DNA from: Boswellia sacra
Lineage: Eukaryota; Streptophyta; Magnoliopsida; Sapindales; Burseraceae
Assembly (NCBI GenBank): GCA_013180625.2
Contig: SNVD02013979.1
Coordinates: 1-64,000, forward strand
Direction of reading: 5' to 3'
DNA: 64,000 bases
In this document: positions 51,303 through 61,207 of the stretch, in pieces
Layout of the letters: every line of letters starts with the position of its first letter
How positions within the stretch are numbered: the first letter of the stretch is position 1
Program-made: the position numbers and the translations under genes
Notes under the pieces: model-generated
Told to the model about the DNA's origin: nothing
Databases searched by the model: none
The model's input: the letters and a program-made list of their open reading frames with translations, nothing else

Positions 51303-51889
51303 TTGCATCCATTTTCTTTTCTTCTCTCTCATTTTCTTCACATGGATACCATTCTCTCAAAATTGCACAAACATTTTCCCTTTCTTCCTCAAAATGATTT
51401 GCTTAAAATTTATAAAGCTCGTGCAGAAAGACTAAGGTTGTTGATGCGTAAGGGTATTCCTGCTGATTTAAGATGGTTAATTGAAGCCAAGGTTCGATTT
51501 CTTATGAATTTTCAGATAATCTTGTTTCACATATGCCAGGTATGGGAAAAAGCTCTTATGCCAAAAAGCGAAGAGCGAAAAGGTTACAAGTTTGTCCCAG
51601 ATGTGCAAGATGGACTTGTAACCAGCGTTGCCGCTCCTTGGGATATTTGTCTAACAATCGAGAGGATAAACTACAGTTCATCAAGAATGGACTGAGTAAG
51701 GAGTCTTTGGATGATATCCGAACGACTCTTGAGACGCATTCTTGTGGACTTGTGCAGCGTGAAATTTTTAATTTGTGGACACAATTCCGAGATGAGCAGG
51801 AACGCTATAGTCTTGGGAATCTGACTCAAAACGACCCTGTTTGCCAGTTTATAAGAAAACTGGATGGGAAGCATATCCCCAACTCATAG
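51303..51889 (+). CDS. unrecognised Cys-rich frame after pol (one frameshift)
   Basis: Two overlapping frames, 51303-51695 and 51533-51889, look like one gene of about 195 codons joined by a single-base shift near 51498-51530. The N-terminal part is Leu/Arg-rich (ARAERLRLLMRKGIPADLRW). The second part has MGKSSYAKKRRAKRL, then CPRCARWTCNQRC, a C-x2-C-x4-C-x3-C arrangement that could bind zinc, and ETHSCGLVQREIFNLWTQF. I cannot assign a family. It is in sense with gag-pol and directly before the LOG copy, in the place of an Athila env-like gene, and it lacks any obvious membrane segment. It could be a lineage-specific retroelement gene or a second captured host gene. Confidence 0.5.
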
Positions 51890-52203
51890 AAGGTGTTTAA
51901 GCCGTTTCTGGACGTAAAACCAGAGGAAGATGTGAGCCACAGTCACAACTACCTGTACATATGCATGCGTGCCATCATTTTTGAATTTTAATACCTCATT
52001 GCTGTCTTTTTTGAATTTGTATGTTTTGTTTGACTTATGGTGTCGTATTTCATCATCTTTTGAATTTTTGGGCATTATTGTCAACTTTTTCAACAAACAA
52101 TCGAGCTACCTAGATAGATATCATCATTAGCATACCTTTTGCACTCCATAAATACCACATGTCTTGTTCTCTTCTTCACACATAGCTAGAGAGTTACATA
52201 GAC

Positions 52204-52853
52204 ATGGAGGGAACTTCAAAACGTCGAATCCAAAGGATATGTGTATTCTGTGGATCTCGACCAGGTAAAAGTGAAGAGTTCGTAGAAGTAGCGAATTATC
52301 TTGGTAGGCTACTGGCTGAAAGAAAGATTCATGTGGTTTATGGGGGAGGTAGCCTCGGGTTAATGGGTTGTGTGTCAACAGCTGCACATGTAGGAGGTAG
52401 TCAAGTTTTAGGAGTTATTCCTAAAGCTTTGGCTATAGAAAGCATTGTTGGAAAAACGGTTGGGAAGAGTTACAGGTCTCCTCTATGCATGAACGCATGG
52501 CACATATGCTCATCAATTCAGATGCCTTTATTGCTTTACCAGGTGGCTTTGGCACTCTTGAAGAAATTTTTCAAATTGCCTCTTGGGCCCAACTGAATCT
52601 CCATCAAAAACCCATAGGTTTGTTGAATGTTAACAATTTTTTTGATCCTTTAATAAGTTTTGTTGATGCAGCTGTAGAACAAAATTTTATCCCACATTGG
52701 GCGAGAAAGATCCTTGTTTCTGCCACTTCTGCTGGTGAGTTACTTGACAAATTACAAGAAGTTGAGTATGAACCTGACCCAGCTAGTACTCAAATTAATT
52801 GGGCAGGAGGGCAAAACAAAAAGTGCAAATTGGATCTGAATCTCCGTTTGTAA
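52204..52853 (+). pseudogene. LOG-like: intronless LOG-family cytokinin phosphoribohydrolase inside the Athila element, frameshifted
   Basis: LOG enzymes release active cytokinin bases from their riboside 5'-monophosphates. The frame starts MEGTSKRRIQRICVFCGSRP at 52204 and keeps VVYGGGSLGLMG and VLGVIPKAL. After KTVG near 52462 a single missing base shifts it; the next frame continues with SSMHERMAHM and the family signature LPGGFGTLEE (about 52538-52567), then WAQLNLHQKPIGLLNVNNFF to TAA at 52851-52853. Total length, about 216 codons, is normal for LOG. No introns are present, whereas plant LOG genes usually have several, so this is probably a reverse-transcribed copy. The usual Arg of the MHxRK motif is kept but the Lys is Met. 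The C-terminus LDLNLRL is unusual. It is in sense with gag-pol, so LTR transcripts would contain it. A leader-like stretch with CATAAATACC lies at 52146-52203. Confidence 0.88.
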
Positions 52854-52859
52854 TTTTTT

Positions 52860-54192
52860 TGTATCTTTTATTTTATTTTATTTTTAGCATGTTATTTTAT
52901 GAGTCTTTCAGGTCATCTCTCTTGAATAACAGAAGCTTCAGGTAATGTCTCCTATACTTTATCTCTCTACATTTAAACATTGAGGACAATGTTTCATTTG
53001 GTTGGGGGGGAAGGATAGTAGACATAAGTGTGTCTTGAAATTTTATTTTTCTTGCAAAAAAAAAAAAAAGCGAGTTAGTAATTAGATTCAGAGTGCGGTG
53101 TAAGGAGTTCAAATCCTCTTGAGACGCATTCTGGGTCAGGAATGGCAGAGTAGGGAGGGCCAGTTTGAACTCTTGAAACCCATTCTAACCAATTTGTCAT
53201 TTTATTTTGATCTTATGAACTCATTTTTAGCTAACTTGATATTATTTAGACTTGATTTTTGAATTTTATAACAAGGAGGTCTTATTCATTTCACTTTGAA
53301 TCATTCAAATCTATGAACTCTCACAACCTTATCATTTAATAAATTGTGTGCTCATGTGCTCATTAAGCAAGTATCTATGAATCTTTCTTCACACACACAC
53401 ATACCTTGATGCATGATTGTGGGTGGCGAAATGAAATGTTGTAATATTTGAGTTCTTTTGTTTTGTTTAGGATAACAACACAAAGGAAAGGGAAAGTTTA
53501 AAAAAAAAAAAAGAAAAAAAAAAGTGAAAAAAAAAGAAAAAAAAAAGAGAAAGCAATTGTGGATAAGTTTGGTCTCGTAGCCTCCTTAATTCGAGCAATT
53601 AAGCCCGAGGGGTGCCTCAACACCTAATACCCTAAGACCAACTGGTTTGGGAGCTATTGGCCCAAAGCTCGCTACATGGATTAAGGAGAAAGCTTAATGG
53701 GATCGAACATTGCACTATCCACAAGTTCTAAGTAAAAATAAAGCATCCGCAACCCGAGTCGTTAAGCTCGTAGGGGTGTCTTAACACCTAGTGCCCTAAG
53801 GCCAACTGGTCTGGGAGTCATTAGCCTAAGGCTCGCTACATGGGTTAAAGATGCATTCTTTCAAAAAAAAAAAAAGAAAAAAATGTATAAAATGAATGAA
53901 TAATATCCCCTACCTTAAGGTTGTTAGCCTTAACAAATACTAGAACCGATATGGCTTATTTCTAATAAGCCCCATAGTCATGTGTCAACTGAGCACAAAA
54001 GAAGGTTTGTGGATATCTTGACTGAAGGGTACATGAGTCATTTTAAAAAAAAAAATCAGTTGAGAGTTTGTTTATTTGGATAAAATCAAAGAGAGTGCAA
54101 TAATGACCACCTTGGATGTAAAATTCTATAAATCACTTCTAAATAATAACGCTTTAATTGCTAGGGACTAGCAATAAGCTAGTTGGGGGGTG
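52860..54192 (+). other. Athila 3' internal region with A-rich tracts and polypurine tract
   Basis: No gene seen. It contains the Athila-type motif ATTGAGGACAATGTTTCATT followed by GGTTGGGGGGG (52979-53010), poly-A runs at 53056-53069, 53500-53550, 53864-53882 and 54043-54053, a duplicated block (53565-53695 and 53748-53849), and the polypurine tract AGCTAGTTGGGGGGTG at 54177-54192 directly before the 3' LTR. Confidence 0.7.
53565..53849 (+). repeat. two diverged copies of a ~100-bp block
   Basis: ACCTAATACCCTAAGACCAACTGG .. GCTCGCTACATGG near 53621-53679 recurs as ACCTAGTGCCCTAAGGCCAACTGG .. GCTCGCTACATGG near 53786-53840, about 165 bp further on. The copies have diverged far more than the LTRs, so the duplication predates this insertion. 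Confidence 0.7.
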
Positions 54193-55721
54193 TGATGAAC
54201 ACTTAAATATGCATGTTTAATAAGAGTTTAGTTCATCATATTGCATTAATGGTGTCATTAAATTCCTCAACTTAAGCATATTTGTAGCATTTGCATCTTT
54301 GGAATTAATTTCTCTTAATTTTGGTTTTGTTACAGGTTCGGTAAAATGGGCATAACTCTCTATTTATAGATCAGAATGGTGCAATTCTTAATGTTTTGGA
54401 AAGCTGATTCAATTGTCTACAAGATTGCATTTCACAAGCATCATCAAATTCGGGCTCTTAGTGGACCAAAATTGGGCTTGAAGTGAACCCATCTACAGTC
54501 TCGGCCCAGTCTGACCAGGCCTCAGTATTTGGACCGTATCTCTCAAAATACGTATCCAAATTGTGCAAATCAATATGTTCTAGAAAGCTGAGAGAAATAT
54601 CTACAACTTTCATGAAGACATGTGATTAAAATTCACAACGTTTCGATGTCAAAATTGATGGTCAAAGTCGGTGCCTAATGATCCCAATTGTCAAAGATAT
54701 TTACAACTAATATTTGACAATTATGCCCTTGTAATTTGACAAGTTTGCCCCTGGATGTATCTATAAATAGAGGTGCCTTGTGACCCATTAGGGCATCTTG
54801 GCCTTGGCTGGAACATTTTGGCTTTGGCTAGGATCTTGTATTGTGTTTTGTGTGTTTATGTTATTAATGAATTTCCTTTTTCTTGCATTTTATTTTCTTT
54901 CTATTATAATGTTCTTCTAATTTCTCTTTTGCTAAGGTGAAAGGGTGAAACCCTTGATATGAGAATAAGGATTCTCTAACCCTTAATATGTGCTTAATAA
55001 TCTTAATCTTATAATGTTTATTCAATATGATTTATATTTAATTTCTTAATCAATCTTGACACCACTCGTAAAGTGGAGGTCTTGATCCATTGTCGACAAT
55101 CCTTGGCACATCAAATGCTTGGATCCTTTCTAGATGATGTATGGTTCTTCCTTACCGACACGAATCTAGTTAGGAACCTTGATTTGTTGTAGACATATGA
55201 TGATTGGCACATTGGATGCTTGAACCCATTTACAAGAAGTGGTATAAATATTGGTGATGAAACAAATATAATTCATATAACTAAAATGGGTTAATTATCC
55301 TTATTTGAAATATCAAGGGCGGATCCCCTAACCTTAGCCTTCATTGTTATTGTGTTAATTACTCTTGTACTTTAATTATTCTATTGTTTATGAACTTTTT
55401 ATTTTATTTACTATGGTAGGTTCTACCACCTTATGAAATTGTTCTTTAATTTACTATGGTTGGTTATACCACCTATTTCCATGGATGGTTTTACCTCCTC
55501 TTGCTTTTTGTTTTATATTTGAATGGTCGGTAATACCACCTACCATCTTACATACTTGTTGATATTATCATGTCACCTCTTTGAATCATCCATATCACAT
55601 TTGTTTAGCTTATAATTTGTAACGCTTAAATTCCCTTCCTCGTGGATCGACCCCGGTCTCACCGGGTTTTATTACTTCGACACTCCTATACTTGGGAGGC
55701 AATCCTTTTTTGGATGTGTCA
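54193..55721 (+). repeat. 3' LTR of the Athila element
   Basis: TGATGAACAC .. GGATGTGTCA, one base shorter than the 5' copy. The following GTGTAATTAG belongs to another retroelement and does not duplicate the base string before 44337. Confidence 0.92.
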
Positions 55722-57873
55722 GTGTAATTAGCATTGATAGTAAGTTCTATTAAAAAAAAAAGTGCCTTCTTTACTTCAATGCCAAATTGAGGACAATGTG
55801 TTGTTTAAGTGTGAGGGAGAGGTAGTTGGTTGATAAAAAAAGTCCAAAAAAAGAATAAAAAAATGAGTTCAATTCTACCCCTTGAGAATACTGAAACAAC
55901 TAAGTTTAGGGGTGTAGTTTCTTTTGTTTTATGTAAATAAACATATTCAGTGTCGTAAATAAGTTTAGGGGAGTTACTGAGTATGTTGTACAGAATATGT
56001 TTTGGGGTTGAGCTCTACACAATCTTGATTGTTTTATGTGTTTTTGGGTGTTTTTAGTCAAATTTTTATCCTTTATCATACCTTCACCCTCGCCAAATGT
56101 TACAAGCTTAATAAAGTCCTATTTGATCCTTAGTGTTGTACTTGTTTACATTAGTGGAGAGTGTCTTGAAAAGTAGGCCTTTGGAGTTCTATTTTAAGCA
56201 TTAATTCCTTATCAAATTCATTTTTGTGCATAAACTCATTCGGGTTGCAAGTGATTAAGTGAGAGTGGGCACACACACACACACACTCGAGGAATTTAGG
56301 TAAAGCAAAAACTACCATGCTTGATGAAATTTTTGATCAAATGCAAAACTTTTAAAGTTTTCCTTGAGTTGTAATTTTTGTGCAATCTTTGAGGCCTGTT
56401 TGTAATTCATATTAACTGAATACTAACTGAGTGTTTAAGTTTCTAGTTTATGTTTATATTCTTTGCTTCTCTTTGTTGTTTCTTTGTTTTGCTCAAGGAC
56501 TAGCAAAATGTTAGGTTTGGGGGTATTTGATAAGTGGGTTTATACTCACAATTTAAGTATCTTTAAGCTTAATATTTTGTCGATTTTTGGGTATTTTTGT
56601 TTCTTTTACGTGTGTTTTATGTTTGTGTTGGTTAAATAACGTTGAAGTATGAATGTGGAGAATTTGTAAGCAAAAATACGGCAATTTGAGTAATTACAGT
56701 CATTATCCTTAAATGATTTGTCAACTCCTCAGATTTTTCTATATTGATATGTAACGAATTAGAGTTCATGTGATATACCATTGGAAAACCCCAAAAGTCT
56801 ACTTTTTGTAAGAGTTTATAGTTCGTCAATCAGAGTTTGGTATAAGAAGTTTTGTGTATTTTTGTACAAAAGGGCAAAATTATAATTTGTAGTGTTCGGG
56901 GTACTATAGCAAGTTTAGAATTTTGCAGTTGGCCCCTTAAGTTGAAGCTTTCAATTTTTATAATTTAGCCCTTGCTTATAAATATGAGAATTTTTCTCAT
57001 TTTAGGATATCTCCCATTCGGGAGAAGAACTCTTCACTCTCTCGAAAGAGAAACTCTCTCCCCTCTTATGGCTGTTGGTGCGGCGGTTTTCAGTGTCGGA
57101 AATCTATAGTCATCAGATTTGTCTCCAACAGTCTAATTTTCTTTTTTCCTCCTTTTTAATTATGTTTATTGTGTGTATTTTTTTAGTATGAATTAAGTTC
57201 TGTCTTGTAAGATTAAGATGTAGCCAAATTATGATACTTTATTTAATTGAATTTAATATATTAGTTATTTATTCCATGATTGCTGAGCAATTTAATTATA
57301 TATTTAATGCTTGTGAAAGCCTGATCAACTTTTGCATGATTTGAGATATGAATTGAGACTGAGAAGTGATATTCATATTAGTTCTTAATTATTTTGCCAT
57401 AAATCAACATGAGATAGAGATATGAATGTGATTTGTGCAATCTTATTGATTTCTTGCGCTTAATGGGTATTAATGTGAGTTAGATGAGATAGAGATGTGA
57501 TTCTAATATATTAATATACATTATCATTGCTTGAGAAAGAATAACAATTACATCAGTGAAATCGATTGGCAACAAGTAGGAATAAGGCTGGTATTATAGT
57601 AATTAATAGCTAGAGTGGATCAATTTCGGTGAAATAGGTACCGTGGAGCGTTGTGTCATTGTACTCTCTTTTCAGTTTCGTGACTGCTTTTTGTTAGTGT
57701 TAATTTTCTATTTAATCTTTCTACAAATCAAATCTCAATTTTGATTCCTTTTCTTTTAAATAAGAGTTAATAAAATTTTGGTAATTAATAACGACAGTCT
57801 TCGTGGGAACGATATCTGTACTTTCACTTTATTACTTGTAACGATTCCATAAACTTGTGGATTTTTCGCAACA
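55722..57873 (+). mobile_element. 3' end and LTR of a second, different Athila-like element
   Basis: 55722-56527 resembles the region between pol and 3' LTR of Athila elements, with AAATTGAGGACAATGTGTTG near 55785 and GCTCAAGGACTAGCAAAATG near 56492. A polypurine tract AGGTTTGGGGGTA (about 56512-56525) precedes an LTR at 56528-57873 that starts TGATAAGTGG and ends TTTTCGCAACA. The LTR has CTTATAAATATGAG near 56973, a TATA box. The LTR differs from that of the element at 44337. No coding part or 5' LTR remains. The right end lies in an alpha/beta-hydrolase exon. Confidence 0.75.
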
Positions 57874-57947
57874 TTGGCCCACCACCAAGTTGCGTGGTAG
57901 CTCCCATGAACGAAAACTAAAGGTGGGTTATCATTTCCCTTTCTCAT
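57874..57947 (-). pseudogene. cut exon of an alpha/beta-hydrolase gene
   Basis: The minus strand reads [20 protein letters not shown] and WWWA, the N-terminal core of plant alpha/beta-hydrolase-fold proteins with the conserved HG oxyanion turn, then stops at the LTR end (57873). Only about 24 codons are kept. A TTGCTTTTCAG just upstream on the minus strand could pass for a splice acceptor, but it is itself part of the adjoining ubiquitin sequence. The nucleophile Ser and the rest of the enzyme are missing. Confidence 0.6.
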
Positions 57948-58184
57948 CTTTGCTGAAAAGCAACTCGAGGCCAGCCATACCTTTCCTGACTACAACATCC
58001 ATAAGTTAAGAGCTCTGAAACCGTCGACAAAGTTAAGGCCAAGATCCAAGACAAGGAAGGAATCCCACTGAGCTGGCAGCGTCTGATCTTCACCGAAAAG
58101 TAGTTGGAGGATAGCCTCACTTTGGCCGATTATAACATTGAGAAGGAGTCAACCCTTCCCCTTATACTTCATCTCTATGGAGGT
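57943..58184 (+). pseudogene. polyubiquitin pseudogene, two partial units
   Basis: 57943-58005 reads residues 43-63 of ubiquitin ([21 protein letters not shown]). It then jumps, at 58005, to residue 17 of the next unit. 58005-58184 is exactly 60 codons, residues 17-76 ([20 protein letters not shown] .. [12 protein letters not shown] .. LYGG), with one stop at Gln49 (about 58101) and several substitutions of otherwise invariant residues. The junction between units is an in-frame-looking deletion with shared AAG bases. Normal ubiquitin hardly varies among plants, so these changes show loss of function. It overlaps the hydrolase remnant by a few bases on the opposite strand. Confidence 0.88.
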
Positions 58185-58640
58185 ATGTTTATTGTGGTCT
58201 ATATTTTGTTTGTACTTAAATAATTATTTATTATATATTTTTATTATTTAATTTAAAAATATTTATTAAGTGTAATTGTCCCAAACATTAATGAAGTTTG
58301 TAATTATTTTTATCCCATAAATTTTATTTCCAATAATACTCTTACATTGTTTAACTTAACATTAGATTTCAAAAATCAAGGGGCAATTTGTAATTACCAG
58401 AGTTACAGGGGACACTTTTTTTTTTATGAACCTTAAGGGGGGAAAATAATTATCCCAAATAGATTTCCTACTAAAGTCATGATTAATATCCTATATAAAG
58501 ATAGGTCCCTCAATTTTTTTTTTAATCCATCAAATTCTCCATTCCCTTTGCTTTATTAAAGTTGTTATATATTTTTTTAATATTATTAAGATTAATAATA
58601 TTATTTTGGTTTACTCAGTTATATAATTTAGTTTATTGAT
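58185..58640. other. AT-rich stretch, no gene seen
   Basis: Poly-A/T-rich DNA following the ubiquitin remnant. No terminal repeat or coding motif was recognised. Confidence 0.45.
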
Positions 58641-60567
58641 ATTTTGAACGGGGCTTTTATCCTGCCAAAGCGTTTGCAACCATGACACTATGTCAGAGCC
58701 TCTTTTGAGACTTCAGGGAACATAAATAAGTCATGGTTACGTCTGGAGAAAGGAGTCGCCACCCAATTATTTAATTGGGAATGAATATGGGCAATCCGAT
58801 CTCTCGTTTCGAGACCTAAACTATACTCATCCTTTCAAAGATGAGTTCGAGAAGTTTGGTTGAAGTCTTTCACCCCGTCCGAACGTAAATCAGGCCTGCA
58901 CTTGAGAAATACCAAAGGAAAATAACTCGTGTTGTTACTTAGTCCACTTAGATTATTCATTTTATGCATATGATTTTATTTTTATCTTCATTAGACAAGC
59001 GAGGTGATTATTCCATAAAAAACAATTGTATATTTATACAAAGAAAGAGGGAGGAGAATAGATTACATTTCTGTCATACATGGGGGAAGGGAAGAGTATT
59101 ACAACAGTTGTTATTCAACAATAAAAATATTACATACATTCATATATATTTGAAACTCAATAGATGATGAATTCTTCACAACCATACGTGAGTCTATTCA
59201 ACATTTATTAAGTTTCTTACATGTTCATTCAAACATAATTTACTAAGGCATTCATTTTTAGTGATGGTCCCTCACCATCAATGTGAGTCCACCATTACTT
59301 CATGGCATCATACAATTGCACTTTTTAATATAGAATCATTCGTACATTCATAAATCATACGAAGCCATAATCTAATATCATGGCATTCTAGCTTGGATTT
59401 GATAATTCTATCATGGTAATTCTACCTATTGCTTTTCTAGCATAATTCACATCAATTATCAAGGCATTTCTAGCCTAACATGGCATTCATAGCATATTCT
59501 AGCCTAAACATGGTATTCATGGCATTCTAGTCTAGTTCAAGCAATCATCATCAAAGAAGCAATTCAAGAGGAAAACGGTAATTCTTACATATTCTATGCT
59601 ATTTCATAGTATTCATTAAATCAAATAAATTATCTTAGCATGATTCTAATCATGTACTCTTAAGCAATTTTTTAAGCATTCGCAAAGAAAGTAAACTCCT
59701 AAGCATGATTCTAATACAGGAGGGATTGCAGACTTACCTCGACACGCTTATCTATCTTGCAAAATAAATAGGGTTAGAACAATTTATAATAACCCTAGCA
59801 TGCTCTTAAGCATAAAATTATATCCTAAACATGCTTCTTCTTAGCAAGAAAAATAAAAGAGAAAATGGGAGGAAGGAGATAATTATGTTCTCAAGACGTA
59901 CCCTTTCTGGATTTAGAACAATAGAACGCCTGAACATATTTATATTGGAAAAGACTTCTCTAACTCTCGAGCGTCTCTTCAAAAGGGAAAAGAGATGATT
60001 GTATTCAATAATTAATGTCTTGCAAAGTGAGAAGAGAGGGGTTTATATAGGAGATGAGTGAAGATGAAAAAGGAAGAAACAAAATGGAAAAGTAAGGTTC
60101 TTAATGCTAATTTCCGTAAATACACCAAGAAGGGTCGGCCGACCATCTTCAAATAGCCGGGTGGCTATCTAACAATCGGTCAGTCATCACCCAACAGTCG
60201 AGCTACTGTTTGATGGCTGGCCGGTCAGTACCTCTTCGGCCCCTTCCTTTTTTGTCCTCCTTTGATGTAGTCCATTCAGACCTTTATTCCTTCAATTATA
60301 CATAATTTCTTGGATTCAACTCCAATTTGCAATATATGAATTTTTACAAAAACCAGACATCCGTGGCTTCACAACAATATATGACTCATTATCAGATTGT
60401 TCTTGGATTAATTTTTGTGATTTTTCAAAGTCACATGTCAGTTTTCAAGGCTTTTCACCAACTCCTTCTCATCCTTCTCTTCCTGACTCTCAAGGGCATT
60501 TTGGTCATTTTTTTGCTCGACATTCATCTTCATTTCATCATTGAGCCTAAAAAATTCAGTGTCTACA
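58640..60567 (-). mobile_element. minus-strand LTR of a Tat/Ogre-like Gypsy element
   Basis: Read leftwards from 60567 the sequence begins TGTAGACACTGAATTTTTTA, the usual start of Tat/Ogre-type LTRs. Near 58775 it reaches GGGTGGCGACTCCTTTCTCC, which resembles the junction and primer-site region of that group (TGGCGACTCC). The last 130 bases (58640-58770) would be the first internal sequence. No gag or pol was found next to it, so it is a solo or truncated LTR. The left border and the lineage are inferred from resemblance only. Confidence 0.5.
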
Positions 60568-61207
60568 GATATACCTTTTGAACATAATTTATAATTATTT
60601 ATTTCAAAGGATTGCTAAGTTAAGAAATCAATATTATTTCCAACAAACCAAGTTATCATGCCAAAATTTTATAATCATAAAAAAGACTAATTTTACAATT
60701 AAGAAGTATTAAATTAATACAAAAATTATAATTTTAATAAAATTTTTCATAACAAAGGTATCATAAATGTTTTGCTATCTATCCTTAATATTTCAAGAAT
60801 CAATACAAAACTTTTTTTTTTCAAAAAGATACTTTAAAAGGAAAAGTCAATAATAATGAAGCAAATCATGGAAAATTAATGAAACAAATCAGTATCAAAC
60901 TCACTTTAGTTTAATAAAAAATGGACTTCTTAAGAAAATTCAACCCCCTCGTAAATTCAATCTTGGGTACGACCACTATTCGTAATTCATTCTTCTTGGT
61001 TAACACCTTTAACAACAGAACACATGCCATATCCATCTGGTTATATAAAGCTCTATTGAAAAAAATGACAAATATTCCATTGTTTTAATAGATTATGATC
61101 ACTCATGAATTGGATATATGTTAAGAAAAAAACGAAGATGACATTAAATATTAATAAATGTGTTGATATGAATATATATCACTATTTTTATTATTTTTTT
61201 TAAAATT
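60568..61207. other. AT-rich intergenic stretch
   Basis: No frame, RNA gene or repeat was recognised. Confidence 0.45.

Larger units (their letters stand above)
44337..55721 (+). mobile_element. Athila-type Ty3/Gypsy retrotransposon carrying a LOG copy
   Basis: LTRs of 1530 and 1529 bp (44337-45866, 54193-55721) start TGATGAACAC, end GGATGTGTCA, and appear about 98% identical by eye, making this the youngest large element here. The primer site TGGCGCCGTTGCCGGG (45873-45888), a gag containing the MTLRNGK motif and the pol sequence point to the Athila group. The order is gag, protease, RT, RNase H, integrase, then an unrecognised Cys-rich frame, a LOG-family gene, a long purine/A-rich region, and a polypurine tract. 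No 5-bp duplication flanks it (TCTAG left, GTGTA right), and the right flank is the interior of a different Athila-like element, suggesting recombination at the borders. All frames have at least one disruption. Confidence 0.9.

Noticed and set aside
58164..58215. Start of a third ubiquitin unit after GlyGly
   Set aside because: The codons after GGAGGT begin with Met but diverge at once from the ubiquitin N-terminus and turn AT-rich; no homology to support it.
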